The notes under the pieces were generated by a model, which saw nothing but the letters and a program-made list of their open reading frames with translations, made no database searches and was not told where the DNA came from. A DNA stretch of 64,000 nucleotides, from the NCBI RefSeq assembly GCF_021728395.1, contig NZ_JAKKCM010000010.1, positions 110,861-174,860 on the forward strand. Reading direction: 5' to 3'. The position numbers were made by a program, and so were the translations under genes. Positions 8,339-17,595 of this stretch are shown here, piece by piece (position 1 is the stretch's first letter; each line of letters opens with the position of its first letter). Source of the DNA: Vibrio sp. J1-1. GTDB taxonomy: Bacteria; Pseudomonadota; Gammaproteobacteria; Enterobacterales; Vibrionaceae.

Positions 8339-10075
8339 ATAGAAATTCAACGACGTCCCGAACCGGATCTTTCCCTGCTACCGGATTCCATTCCTCCAAT
8401 CTTAAAGCGCATTTATATCAATCGTGGCATCACGGATCAGGCACAACTGGAAACCTCTGCGCGTGGTTTACACTCTTACCAAAAGCTGGGCGGTATTGAC
8501 GAGGCGGTCGCGCTGTTATTCCAGGCTATTAATGAACAAAAGCGCATTATCGTCGTCGGGGATTTTGACGCCGATGGCGCGACCAGCTCGGCGTTGTCAG
8601 TGCTGGCACTGAGAATGCTAGGCAGCGCCAATGTGGATTACTTAGTACCAAACCGTTTTGAAGACGGATACGGTTTGAGCCCTGAAGTGGTTGATCAAGC
8701 GCTGGAACTTGGTGCTGAGATGATCATGACAGTGGACAACGGAGTTTCATCGATTGAAGGGGTTCGCTATGCCAAAGAGAATGGCATTACAGTACTGGTA
8801 ACTGACCACCACTTGCCAGGACAAGTCCTTCCTGATGTGGATGCGATGGTTAACCCAAATCTGGAGAGTTGCGCGTTCCCATCCAAAGCTTTAGCGGGAG
8901 TTGGTGTTGCATTCTATTTGATGATGGCATTGTGCGTTCACATGCGCAAACTAGACTGGTTTGCCGAGCAAGGAATGCAAGAGCCAAAACTAATGGAACT
9001 GATTGATCTTGTCGCATTAGGCACCGTTGCTGACGTGGTGCCACTGGACGAAAACAACCGCATTCTGGTTCATCAAGGTCTGCAACGCATTCGTGCTGGT
9101 AAAGCACGCCCCGGCATTCAGGCTCTGATTGAAGTGGCGAAGCGTGATGCCCGCCGTCTGGTTGCGTCTGATTTTGGATTTGCTCTTGGCCCGCGGATTA
9201 ACGCCGCAGGTCGTTTGGATGACATGTCTTTTGGGGTTGAGCTGTTGATGTGTAACAACATCCATGCAGCGCGCCGAATGGCCAGCGAGCTTGATGGACT
9301 CAACCAAACCCGTAAAGAGATCGAAGAAGGAATGAAACAGGAGGCCATGGCCTTTTGTGAGCGCCTGCAGTTTGGTGAGAACAGCGAGTTACCTTATGGC
9401 TTAGCTCTGTTTCAGCGCGACTGGCATCAGGGTGTGATTGGTATTCTGGCTTCACGCATTAAAGAGAAGTTTCATCGTCCTGTTATCGCGTTTGCGGATG
9501 GTGGCGAAGGGACGATCAAAGGATCTTGCCGTTCTATTCCGGGGCTGCATATGCGTGATGCGCTCGATTTTATCGATACACAAAATCCGGGATTGATCAT
9601 CAAGTTTGGTGGCCATGCAATGGCGGCTGGCTTAACGATTAAAGAGCAGGATTTTGAGCGTTTTAGCCGTTTATTCGATGAGGTGGTTAAGAAAGAGCTT
9701 GATGACGCAGCGTTAAAAGGCGTAATCCTTTCGGATGGCGAACTTAAGCCAGAAGAATTTTCGATGCATGTCGCTGAGTTGCTGCGTGCTGGCGGCCCGT
9801 TTGGACAGGCATTTCCTGAACCGGTTTTTGATGGTGAGTTTAAGGTATTACACCAAAAGCTGGTGGGAGAAAAACACCTTAAATTGATGCTGGAACCACT
9901 CTATAAAGATCATCCAACTAACGTGATGATTGATGGTATCGCGTTCAATGTTGATTTGCGTCGCTGGCCGGACGCATCGGTAAAAACAGTACGATTAGCA
10001 TACAAACTGGATGTGAACGAATTCCGCGGAAATCAATCTCTGCAACTTATGATTGATCACATTGAAGCTAAGTAA
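8336..10075 (+). CDS. recJ: Single-stranded-DNA-specific exonuclease RecJ
   Basis: A 579-residue 5'-3' single-strand exonuclease used in RecF-pathway recombination and in mismatch repair. The DHH phosphoesterase motifs are in order: GDFDADGATS, TVDNGVSS, VTDHHLPG, the central PNLESCAFPSKALAGVGVAFYL segment, and the DHHA1-type KFGGHAMAAG near the C-terminal half. Length matches E. coli RecJ (577). The ATG at 8336 has no close Shine-Dalgarno because a hairpin separates it from AGGAG. Third gene of the xerD-dsbC-recJ cluster, and followed by its own terminator before prfB. Confidence 0.95.
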   Translation: MIEIQRRPEPDLSLLPDSIPPILKRIYINRGITDQAQLETSARGLHSYQKLGGIDEAVALLFQAINEQKRIIVVGDFDADGATSSALSVLALRMLGSANVDYLVPNRFEDGYGLSPEVVDQALELGAEMIMTVDNGVSSIEGVRYAKENGITVLVTDHHLPGQVLPDVDAMVNPNLESCAFPSKALAGVGVAFYLMMALCVHMRKLDWFAEQGMQEPKLMELIDLVALGTVADVVPLDENNRILVHQGLQRIRAGKARPGIQALIEVAKRDARRLVASDFGFALGPRINAAGRLDDMSFGVELLMCNNIHAARRMASELDGLNQTRKEIEEGMKQEAMAFCERLQFGENSELPYGLALFQRDWHQGVIGILASRIKEKFHRPVIAFADGGEGTIKGSCRSIPGLHMRDALDFIDTQNPGLIIKFGGHAMAAGLTIKEQDFERFSRLFDEVVKKELDDAALKGVILSDGELKPEEFSMHVAELLRAGGPFGQAFPEPVFDGEFKVLHQKLVGEKHLKLMLEPLYKDHPTNVMIDGIAFNVDLRRWPDASVKTVRLAYKLDVNEFRGNQSLQLMIDHIEAK

Positions 10076-10098
10076 GAACTAAGTTCTTCTCAGATATC

Positions 10099-10136
10099 AA
10101 GTACGGTCTCCTTTACGCTGGGGACCGTACTTTTTC
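10099..10136 (+). terminator. Terminator after recJ
   Basis: A 10-bp stem (AAGTACGGTC/GACCGTACTT), extended by weak pairs, is followed by five T. It separates recJ from prfB. Confidence 0.85.
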
Positions 10137-10236
10137 TTGACTTAATCTGCCCTTTCATTCGAAATTTTCCTGTATCTCCGTCACATTTTTCAGTAGAATT
10201 CCTCGGTTAAATTCTATTCTAAAATGTTGAGTAAAC

Positions 10237-11335
10237 ATGTTTGAAATCAATCCAATTAAAAACCGTCTACAGGACGTGTCTGAGCGCACAAATGTCCTGA
10301 GGGGGTATCTTTGACTATGACGCTAAGAAAGAGCGTCTAGAAGAAGTAAACGCAGAACTAGAACAACCAGATGTATGGAACGAGCCTGAACGTGCGCAAG
10401 CACTAGGTAAAGAGCGAGCATCGTTAGAAGCGGTTGTTGAAACCATTGATCAACTAGAGCAAGGTGTGGAAGATGTTGAAGGTCTTCTGGAACTTGCAGT
10501 TGAAGAAGAAGATCAAGAAACGTTTGACGAAATCGACCCAGAACTTGCTGAGCTAGAAGAGAAGCTAGAGCAGCTTGAGTTCCGTCGTATGTTCGCTGGC
10601 GATCACGACAGCTCAGATTGTTACATCGATTTACAAGCAGGCTCGGGCGGTACAGAAGCTCAAGACTGGACCAACATGATGCTACGTATGTACTTACGTT
10701 GGGCTGAAGCTAAAGGCTTTAAAGCGGAAGTAATCGAAGTATCTGAAGGTGAAGTCGCAGGTCTGAAATCTGCAACAGTTCGTATTTCTGGTGAGTACGC
10801 TTATGGTTGGCTACGCACAGAAACGGGCGTTCACCGTTTAGTTCGTAAATCGCCATTTGATTCAGGTGGCCGTCGTCATACCTCATTTGCTTCTGCGTTT
10901 GTTTACCCAGAGATTGATGACAACATTGATATCGACATTAACCCGTCCGACCTACGTATCGACGTTTACCGAGCGTCTGGTGCGGGTGGTCAGCACGTTA
11001 ACACCACAGAATCTGCGGTACGTATTACCCACGTTCCGACCAACACTGTGGTTCAGTGTCAGAATGACCGTTCTCAGCATAAGAACAAAGATCAAGCAAT
11101 GAAGCAGCTTCGTGCAAAACTGTTTGAACTTGAGCTTCAGAAACAGAATGCAGAGAAGCAAGCAAATGAAGATGCGAAATCTGACATCGGTTGGGGCAGC
11201 CAGATCCGTTCTTACGTACTGGATGACTCGCGTATCAAAGATTTACGCACTGGCGTTGAAAACCGCAACACTCAGGCGGTTCTTGACGGCGACCTAGACA
11301 AATTTATTGAAGCTAGCCTGAAGTCAGGTCTTTAA
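10237..11335 (+). CDS. prfB: Peptide chain release factor 2 (RF2), programmed +1 frameshift
   Basis: RF2 ends translation at UGA and UAA. The gene needs a +1 frameshift: 25 codons from ATG 10237, then an in-frame TGA at 10312-10314, then the +1 frame from 10313 to 11335, for 365 residues as in E. coli. The shift signal is intact: AGGGGG upstream, then TAT CTT TGA C. The main frame carries the SPF anticodon-like tripeptide (KSPFDSGG) and the catalytic GGQ ([12 protein letters not shown]). An ORF caller would report only the part after 10466. Followed by lysS, as in E. coli. Confidence 0.96.
10298..10315 (+). promoter_or_regulatory. prfB programmed +1 frameshift site
   Basis: Internal Shine-Dalgarno-like AGGGGG, then TAT CTT TGA C. 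Low RF2 lets the ribosome pause at UGA and slip forward one base at CUU, which autoregulates RF2. The layout equals the classic E. coli site. Confidence 0.95.
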
Positions 11336-11377
11336 GCTTTTCACCGACACTCAAATCGAAACAGGATACATCGAAAA

Positions 11378-12910
11378 ATGACTGATGCTGTTCAAAACGA
11401 CAACGCACAAGAAGCCTCTACACAAGAAGAGAATAAGCTGATTGCTGAACGCCGCGCGAAACTGGACGAGATCCGTAAGAGCTGCAAAGCAAACGGCCAC
11501 CCAAACGACTTCCGTCGTGACGCACTAGCGGGCGACCTTCAAAAAGAGTTCGGTGAGAAGACGAAGGAAGAGCTAGAAGAGCTTAACCACGTTGTTGCAA
11601 TCGCTGGCCGTATCATGGCTAAGCGTGGTCCTTTCCTAGTAATTCAAGAGACTTCTGGCCGTATTCAAGCGTACGCTGCAAAAGACGTACAGAAAGAGCT
11701 TAAAGCTAAATACCAAGGTTTAGACATCGGTGACATCATCGGTGTGAAAGGTGCGCTGCACAAGTCTGGTAAAGGCGACCTATACGTAAACATGGAAGAG
11801 TACGAACTGCTAACTAAAGCGCTGCGTCCTCTACCAGAAAAATTCCACGGTCTGACTGACCAGGAAATGCGTTACCGTCAGCGTTACGTAGACCTAATCG
11901 TGAACGAAGATTCACGTAAAGCGTTCATCATTCGCTCTAAGCTAGTGTCTGCGATTCGTAACTTCATGAGCTCAAAAGGCTACCTAGAAGTGGAAACGCC
12001 GATGATGCACGTGATTCCTGGTGGTGCGACTGCACGTCCATTCATCACTCACCACAACGCTCTGGACATCGACATGTTCCTACGTGTTGCTCCTGAGCTG
12101 TACCTGAAGCGTCTGGTTGTAGGTGGTTTTGATCGCGTATTCGAAATCAACCGTAACTTCCGTAACGAAGGTCTTTCTCCTCGTCACAACCCAGAATTCA
12201 CTATGATGGAATTCTACCAAGCTTATGCTGACTACAAAGATCTGATGGATCTGACTGAAGAAATGCTAAGTACGGTAGCGATGGAAGTTCTAGGTTCAAC
12301 GTCAATGCCTTACGGTGAAGAGACCGTTGAATTTGGCGGTACTTACGCGCGTATGAGCATGTTTGATGCGATCAAACACTACAACCCAGAACACGCAGAA
12401 ATCCAGGCGCTAACTGAAGCGGATCTGCAAGACCGTGAGAAGATGGTTGCGATTGCGAAATCAGTACACGTTGACGTGGAAACATTTTGGACGTGTGGCC
12501 AGCTACTTGAAGAGATCTTTGGTGAAACCGCTGAGCCTCAACTGATTCAACCGACGTTCATTACTGGCTACCCAGCGGACATCTCTCCACTGGCGCGTCG
12601 TAGCGATGACAACCCATTCTTCACTGACCGTTTCGAGTTCTTTATCGGTGGTCGTGAAGTAGCGAACGGTTTCTCTGAGCTTAATGATGCAGAAGACCAA
12701 GACGCACGCTTCAAAGCGCAAGTTGACGCGAAAGACGCGGGTGATGACGAAGCGATGTACTACGATGCAGATTACATTACTGCACTAGAGCACGGCCTTC
12801 CGCCAACAGCAGGTCAAGGTATCGGTATCGACCGTCTGGCAATGCTATTTACCAACACGCACACAATTCGTGACGTGATTCTGTTCCCAGCGATGCGTCC
12901 ACAAGCGTAA
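11378..12910 (+). CDS. lysS: Lysine--tRNA ligase LysS
   Basis: A 510-residue class II lysyl-tRNA synthetase. The N-terminal OB-fold anticodon domain (about residues 60-150) precedes the catalytic core with motif 1 ([18 protein letters not shown]), motif 2 ([20 protein letters not shown]) and motif 3 ([12 protein letters not shown]). It follows prfB by 42 bp and is probably co-transcribed with it. It ends in a strong terminator before vpsR. Confidence 0.96.
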   Translation: MTDAVQNDNAQEASTQEENKLIAERRAKLDEIRKSCKANGHPNDFRRDALAGDLQKEFGEKTKEELEELNHVVAIAGRIMAKRGPFLVIQETSGRIQAYAAKDVQKELKAKYQGLDIGDIIGVKGALHKSGKGDLYVNMEEYELLTKALRPLPEKFHGLTDQEMRYRQRYVDLIVNEDSRKAFIIRSKLVSAIRNFMSSKGYLEVETPMMHVIPGGATARPFITHHNALDIDMFLRVAPELYLKRLVVGGFDRVFEINRNFRNEGLSPRHNPEFTMMEFYQAYADYKDLMDLTEEMLSTVAMEVLGSTSMPYGEETVEFGGTYARMSMFDAIKHYNPEHAEIQALTEADLQDREKMVAIAKSVHVDVETFWTCGQLLEEIFGETAEPQLIQPTFITGYPADISPLARRSDDNPFFTDRFEFFIGGREVANGFSELNDAEDQDARFKAQVDAKDAGDDEAMYYDADYITALEHGLPPTAGQGIGIDRLAMLFTNTHTIRDVILFPAMRPQA

Positions 12911-12927
12911 TCGAGTGATGAACATAC

Positions 12928-12954
12928 AAAACCACCTTCGGGTGGTTTTTTTTT
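12928..12954 (+). terminator. Terminator after lysS
   Basis: AAACCACC/GGTGGTTT stem with a stable TTCG tetraloop, followed by a run of nine T. Confidence 0.9.
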
Positions 12955-13154
12955 GCCATTTATTTAAACAAATTCAAATGATTGCATTTAATTCTTTATG
13001 AGATATGCAAATAAACATTCGCCAAAACTCAATCTATTGCATAGTCTTAATATTGAGACAGACTTGGGCGGTAGGAGTCTCGATAATGTTACCCGTTCGC
13101 AAAGATGGGCTTATCACACATATTTTTTCAACAATAAATAATAAGGGTTAGAGA

Positions 13155-14489
13155 ATGGCTGGGCAGTTTAAGATGGATTCCATTCCGGGGTCGCTTGTCG
13201 TCGTAGGCGGCACGTATGAGCCTTGGTTATCAGTATTGGAGCAAGTCGGCTGGAAGTGTCATCAAGTAGGTGATTTACGTAAAGCTAATGCGTTGTTGGA
13301 AGATATTGGTCCATGTATTGGTATCGTCGACCTCAGTAATGATGAGTTCAGTTTAAACGGTTTGGCTAATTTAGTGAGCTCTCATAAACATGTGCGTTGG
13401 CTAGCGTTCATTAGAGAGTCGCAGCTAGGTGCCGATACTATCTGCCAGTTTATCGTCAACTTTTGTATCGACTTTTTCACAGCTCCAATTCCTGACGCGC
13501 AACTGTTAAGCACCATCGGTCACCAGCTTGGTATGCTTAAATTAGAAAAGAAAGTGTGGCCAAGTTTTGGTAACAGTCTCGATATGGGTCTATTGGGAGA
13601 ATCAATCCCCATGAAACGCTTGCGAGATCAGGTGAAGCGTATCGGCCCAACAGACGTCAGTATCCTTATTTCTGGAGAAAGCGGTACAGGAAAAGAAGCG
13701 GTTGCCCGAGCGATTCATAAGGTATCTTCCCGTTCTCACAAACCGTTTATGTCGATTAATTGCCGAGCTTTGAACGAGCAGAGGTTCCAAGCTGAAGTGT
13801 TTGGTATGGCTGCGAACAGTGCTGTAGGCCCAAGCTTATTGGAACAGGCTGATGGTGGTACCGTTCTGTTTAGTGACGTGCTTACCATCTCTAAACAACA
13901 ACAAATGAACTTGTTGAGGTTTTTGCAAGAAGGCACAGTGGAAACTGCTGATGGTGTGAAAAGTGTTAACGTTCGTATTCTTGCTGCGAACTCATCCGAT
14001 GTAGAAAAAGCGCTGATTAACGGTGACTTTAACGAAGAGCTTTATCATTACATTAACGTGTTGCGAATTAGTGTTCCTAGTCTGAAAGAGCGTGCTAGTG
14101 ATATTGCGTTATTGGCGCGTTATTACTTGCAAGAGTTTTCAAAAGAGTACAACTCGCAAGCGAAAAGCTTCTCTGAAGATGCCCTAAAAGCCCTGACGCG
14201 TTACTTCTGGCCGGGCAACGTGCGCGAGCTGATGAATCAAGTTAAACGTGCAGTATTAATGTCTGACAGCGTTGTGATTGACGAGCATCATTTAGATCTA
14301 CCTCAACGCAATGACTCCAAACGAAGCTTGAAATCGATTCGCGAAAAGAGTGAACGTGATGCATTGCTCGTGGTTCTGGAGTCGCACTCTGGCCAAGTGT
14401 CGAATGCCGCTAAGGAGTTAGGTGTTTCGCGTGCAACGATGTACCGTCTTCTCAATAAACATAATTTAATTTCCGACCAAACTATCTAG
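13155..14489 (+). CDS. vpsR: VpsR-type c-di-GMP-responsive regulator of biofilm genes
   Basis: A 444-residue NtrC-like regulator, the same length as V. cholerae VpsR and also located next to lysS. The receiver domain has D59 at the phosphorylation position. The AAA+ domain has Walker A GESGTGK at 174-180. The sigma-54 contact motif GAFTGA is absent (the position reads EVFGMAANSAVG), and the Walker B acidic pair is altered (GGTVLFSDV). A Fis-type helix-turn-helix closes the protein (AAKELGVSRATMYRLL). VpsR activates extracellular polysaccharide genes with sigma-70 RNA polymerase and binds c-di-GMP. Monocistronic. Confidence 0.93.
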   Translation: MAGQFKMDSIPGSLVVVGGTYEPWLSVLEQVGWKCHQVGDLRKANALLEDIGPCIGIVDLSNDEFSLNGLANLVSSHKHVRWLAFIRESQLGADTICQFIVNFCIDFFTAPIPDAQLLSTIGHQLGMLKLEKKVWPSFGNSLDMGLLGESIPMKRLRDQVKRIGPTDVSILISGESGTGKEAVARAIHKVSSRSHKPFMSINCRALNEQRFQAEVFGMAANSAVGPSLLEQADGGTVLFSDVLTISKQQQMNLLRFLQEGTVETADGVKSVNVRILAANSSDVEKALINGDFNEELYHYINVLRISVPSLKERASDIALLARYYLQEFSKEYNSQAKSFSEDALKALTRYFWPGNVRELMNQVKRAVLMSDSVVIDEHHLDLPQRNDSKRSLKSIREKSERDALLVVLESHSGQVSNAAKELGVSRATMYRLLNKHNLISDQTI

Positions 14490-14528
14490 GCAAATATGTC
14501 TTAATTGATTTTAGGTAGATTGAAATAA

Positions 14529-14560
14529 CAAGAGCGGCCAAGCGCCGCTCTTGTCTTTCT
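14529..14560 (+). terminator. Terminator after vpsR
   Basis: Perfect 10-bp stem (CAAGAGCGGC/GCCGCTCTTG, 5-nt loop) followed by a weak, interrupted T tract. Confidence 0.75.
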
Positions 14561-14718
14561 ATATTTATGATTTATAAAATTCGAAGATTCATATATTCCC
14601 TAGATGAATATGTTATTCAAAAAAGCATATGCAACTAGAATTCAGGTTATTGATTTGTTTTTTATCTTGACGGTAAAAAATTGTTTGATAAATAAACGCT
14701 AGAGCTTACAATTTAACC

Positions 14719-14735
14719 GTAACTCAAAGAGTTAC
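14719..14735. promoter_or_regulatory. 17-bp palindrome upstream of the small-ORF pair
   Basis: GTAACTC-AAA-GAGTTAC, a perfect 7-bp inverted repeat, lies 44 bp before the start of the 36-aa ORF and 47 bp after a TTGACG (14667-14672) that could be a -35 element. It looks like an operator; the regulator is unknown. Confidence 0.45.
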
Positions 14736-14778
14736 ATCACTTCATAAACGGATTAATTTTTTAGCTAGGAGGCGCAAG

Positions 14779-14889
14779 ATGAAACATTACGTTGATAACA
14801 ACATGACTTGCGCTGATCGTATTTCTATCGCACCGACACTTCTAAAATCGGCAGATACCAATACCACTGGCTCACGAGATAAAAATTAA
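14779..14889 (+). CDS. Small hypothetical protein, 36 aa
   Basis: An ORF of 36 residues (starting MKHYVDNNMTCADRIS and ending in SRDKN) that I do not recognise. The support is an unusually good ribosome site: AGGAGG at 14767-14772, 6 nt before the ATG. It is hydrophilic with a single Cys and no transmembrane segment. It lies 124 bp upstream of the DUF1127-like gene and may share its transcript. It could be a small protein or a leader peptide; there is no obvious terminator between the two ORFs. Confidence 0.5.
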   Translation: MKHYVDNNMTCADRISIAPTLLKSADTNTTGSRDKN

Positions 14890-15013
14890 CCCGTAACCTA
14901 TCTTATTTTTTACTAGGCTGCGGAAAGATGGCGGCTTAGTACCACAGATCAATCTGTTTCTCTGCGCACTATTTTTCCCAGTCGACCTTTATCGATAATT
15001 GGAGAAAATTATT

Positions 15014-15265
15014 ATGCGTCACTCTATTTACTTGAAACTTGCCACTCTACTTTTGAAAGCAGACTTAAGACGTGAAGAAAAGGAATGGCAACGAAAAGTT
15101 CGTCGCTCTGCTCATGATATTCCGTGGACTAATGTGCACTTATTGAAGGATATTGGTCTGGATCCGGAAGGTCGCTCTACACGCGCAAGTGTTCCCGATA
15201 CTGTGAAAGTAGAACGTCGAGCTCGTCATCTTCGTCGTGTTTTAACTGCGCGAATACCGACGTAA
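15014..15265 (+). CDS. DUF1127-like small basic protein
   Basis: An 83-residue, strongly basic protein. The central part (about residues 23-55: EWQRKVRRS, then LLKDIGLDPEGR) resembles the DUF1127/YjiS domain, whose signature is a Trp/Arg-rich helix followed by L-x-DIGL. Members of this family have been linked to RNA binding and small-molecule or phosphate metabolism in alpha-proteobacteria; the role in Vibrio is unknown. I start at ATG 15014, 9 nt after GGAG; the upstream TTG at 14999 would overlap that site. The stop codon sits at the edge of a long inverted repeat. Confidence 0.7.
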   Translation: MRHSIYLKLATLLLKADLRREEKEWQRKVRRSAHDIPWTNVHLLKDIGLDPEGRSTRASVPDTVKVERRARHLRRVLTARIPT

Positions 15266-15328
15266 TCTATAGCGTGTTGGGCTTAGTCTATTTTTACAAA
15301 TGAGACACGCGTTCAGCACGCTATAGAT
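15265..15328. repeat. 12-bp inverted repeat with 40-nt loop after the DUF1127-like gene
   Basis: ATCTATAGCGTG (15265-15276) is repeated inverted as CACGCTATAGAT (15317-15328). A second, competing pairing is possible between GCGTGT (15272-15277) and ACACGC (15305-15310). There is no T-run, so this is not a normal terminator. Confidence 0.6.
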
Positions 15329-15365
15329 ACAGAACTTCGAAAGAGTTAATCCCAATAGAACGAGA

Positions 15366-15395
15366 CAGGCTGACCTTGATGGTCAGCCTGTTTGC
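15366..15395. terminator. Terminator between the DUF1127-like gene and tas
   Basis: Perfect 10-bp stem CAGGCTGACC/GGTCAGCCTG with a 5-nt loop. The following T content is modest on the plus strand. It serves one or both convergent genes. Confidence 0.65.
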
Positions 15396-15397
15396 AT

Positions 15398-16432
15398 TTA
15401 CGGGCAAGGATTGGAGTAGGTTGTACCAATTGCCTGAATCTCAGTTAACAGTTCTTCACTGAGTTGGAGATCAATACTATCAATGTTGGTTTTTAACTGA
15501 TCCAGGTTAGTGGCGCCAATTATATTTGAAGCGACAAACGGACGCTGATTAACGAATGCCAGTGCCATTTGAGCTGGATCTAAACCGTACTCTCTCGCCA
15601 GATTAACATACGCTTCGGTTGCTTTAATACCTTGAGGAGTAAAGTAACGAGCAAAGCGCTCCCATTTAGTACAGCGAGCGCCTTCTGGCTTCGCTCCGTT
15701 GAGGTATTTACCGCTCAGGCAACCAAATGCTAGAGGGGAATAAGCCAGTAGTTGGACACCTTCGTAGTGGCTAATCTCAGACAAGCCTACTTCAAAGCTG
15801 CGGTTGAGTAGGTTATACGGGTTTTGAATGGAAACGATACGTGGCAAGTCGTGCTTTTCCGCTAAGCGTAGCAGTGACATGACGCCCCAAGGCGTTTCAT
15901 TTGAGACACCAATATAGCGAACCTTACCCGCGTTAACCAACTCGGTTAATGCTTCTAGTGTTTCGATCAAGGTGACTTCTTCTTGCTTGTCTGGGTAAGG
16001 GTAATTCAGTTGTCCGAAGCAGTTAGTTTGACGTTGTGGCCAATGCAATTGGTATAGATCAATGTAATCCGTTTGTAGTCGTTCAAGACTTGTATCAATG
16101 GCATCGTGAATATTGCGACGATTCAGGCTCATGTTGTCGCGAATATGAGGAACGCTTCTTGGTCCGGCGACTTTTGTTGCCAGTACGACTTTTTCTCGTT
16201 TGCCTGATTTTGCTAGCCAATTTCCAATGTATTGCTCGGTCAGTCCTTGTGTCGATGCTTGTGGTGGCACAGGGTACATCTCAGCGGTATCGATGAAGTT
16301 CACCCCATGATCTAAGGCAAAGTCGAGCTGCTCAAACGCTTCTTTTTCTGTATTTTGTTCACCGAACGTCATAGTCCCGAGGCAAATCTTACTTATCTCG
16401 AGCGATGAGTGCGGTAGTTTGGTGTATTGCAT
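15398..16432 (-). CDS. tas: NADP(H)-dependent aldo-keto reductase Tas
   Basis: A 344-residue aldo-keto reductase in the Tas/YghZ group. The N-terminal LGTMTFGEQNTEKEA, the catalytic Asp-Tyr in DTAEMYPVPP, Lys in VVLATKVAGP and His in YQLHWPQRQTN are all present, forming the AKR tetrad. The C-terminal part has an NADPH-binding IIGATNLDQL loop. Physiological substrate is unknown; E. coli Tas was found as a suppressor of tyrosine auxotrophy under starvation. tas and mutH are also near neighbours in E. coli. It is convergent with the DUF1127-like gene. Confidence 0.88.
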   Translation of the reverse strand: MQYTKLPHSSLEISKICLGTMTFGEQNTEKEAFEQLDFALDHGVNFIDTAEMYPVPPQASTQGLTEQYIGNWLAKSGKREKVVLATKVAGPRSVPHIRDNMSLNRRNIHDAIDTSLERLQTDYIDLYQLHWPQRQTNCFGQLNYPYPDKQEEVTLIETLEALTELVNAGKVRYIGVSNETPWGVMSLLRLAEKHDLPRIVSIQNPYNLLNRSFEVGLSEISHYEGVQLLAYSPLAFGCLSGKYLNGAKPEGARCTKWERFARYFTPQGIKATEAYVNLAREYGLDPAQMALAFVNQRPFVASNIIGATNLDQLKTNIDSIDLQLSEELLTEIQAIGTTYSNPCP

Positions 16433-16585
16433 TTCACTTCCTTGAGAGTTACCGACTTAATAAGTTCTTCCAATATAGGGGATTTTTAGGCGCTCTCGCA
16501 AATGATTTACGTTTAATGGTGTCGATGACTCGAAAGCTATTCATACCGTAACTACACTTAGAACAAGTGGTAAAGGAGGTGAATC

Positions 16586-16897
16586 ATGCAGAAACATCAA
16601 TTGGACATGTGGTTACATGGTCAGCACAAAGACAGCTATAAAATGCCTAAGGTCTTTGTGATCGGGTGTTCTGATGTCTCTGACTATTTGCTAGCAGTGG
16701 AATACAAACACCAACTAGAACCGATCAAAGATGGCGAAGAACCTATTCATTTCGGATCGTTAGAATTGGTGAAAGAAGAGCTGCTCAGGTTAGGGGTCGA
16801 CAAAGCATATCTGAGGTTACACAATGCATACGATGAGTGCGGCAGTGATGAGGTTGCTTCATATTGCGATATTGAATTGTCACTCATCACACACTAA
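16586..16897 (+). CDS. Conserved hypothetical protein, about 100 aa
   Basis: A 103-residue soluble acidic protein of unknown function with a predicted alpha/beta pattern (KVFVIGCSDVSDYLLAVEY, then an LGVDKAYLRLHNAYDECGSDE segment). It may belong to a small gamma-proteobacterial DUF family such as DUF6482, but I cannot confirm this. The ribosome site is very strong: AAAGGAGGTGA at 16572-16582, close to a full complement of the 16S 3' end, suggesting high translation. Convergent with mutH, 16 bp apart, without a visible terminator. Confidence 0.75.
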   Translation: MQKHQLDMWLHGQHKDSYKMPKVFVIGCSDVSDYLLAVEYKHQLEPIKDGEEPIHFGSLELVKEELLRLGVDKAYLRLHNAYDECGSDEVASYCDIELSLITH

Positions 16898-16913
16898 AGT
16901 TCGGTGAATTGCC

Positions 16914-17594
16914 TTACTCCGGTTGGGCGTTAATGTAGTGCTTTAACAGAATTTGCTCAGTAAACTGTGTTCGGAGGTAGAAACCTCGGGGCAGAGTTTT
17001 TATTGGCTTACCATTTGAGCTGTAAGCTTCTGTTTGTGCTTTGGCATTGGCTGCTTTTGGTCGTAGATGCAGCGCCTCTCCGTGTCTGGCGGAAATTTGA
17101 TCAAATTTTCCCAATACGATCATTTCCATTAACTCTTCCCAGTCATTACGTAGAATGCGCTCTTCTTCTTCATCGGGTGACCAAATTAAAGGGCTGCCTA
17201 CACGGCGCTCTGCAAGGGGGATTTCTCGCTCCCCTTCAACGGGTACCCAAAGTACACGAGAGAGCTTGTTTCGTACGTGGCTTGTTTCCCAGGTAAGGCC
17301 TTGCACGCCGGTCAGAGGGGCGACACAGACGAAAGTGGTTTCTAACGGTCTGCCCGAATAACCAATCGGAATACTTTTTAGTTCGATCCCCAGTTTGGAA
17401 AAATCTTGTTGGGGTTTGCTTCCTGCTGGCGCTCCTAAATGCCACTCAAGTAACTGACCCACCCAACCTTTATCCCTCTTTAAATTTTCAGGAACGATCA
17501 TATCGGCTTCTGCTGCGAGTTCTGCAAAACTTAGGCCGGCAATATCGTGAGCACGCTCCATGAGCTCCGATTCTGTTTGTGGTTCTGGTTTCAT
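16914..17594 (-). CDS. mutH: DNA mismatch repair endonuclease MutH
   Basis: A 226-residue endonuclease that nicks the unmethylated strand at hemimethylated GATC sites after MutS-MutL activation. The catalytic D-(x)6-E-x-K pattern is seen as D64, E71 and K73 in the [13 protein letters not shown] segment. The conserved [13 protein letters not shown] helix and the [15 protein letters not shown]-like region are present. Length matches E. coli MutH (229). The gene faces away from a 618-bp region with six GATC sites and several DnaA boxes. Confidence 0.95.
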   Translation of the reverse strand: MKPEPQTESELMERAHDIAGLSFAELAAEADMIVPENLKRDKGWVGQLLEWHLGAPAGSKPQQDFSKLGIELKSIPIGYSGRPLETTFVCVAPLTGVQGLTWETSHVRNKLSRVLWVPVEGEREIPLAERRVGSPLIWSPDEEEERILRNDWEELMEMIVLGKFDQISARHGEALHLRPKAANAKAQTEAYSSNGKPIKTLPRGFYLRTQFTEQILLKHYINAQPE

Positions 17595-17595
17595 A

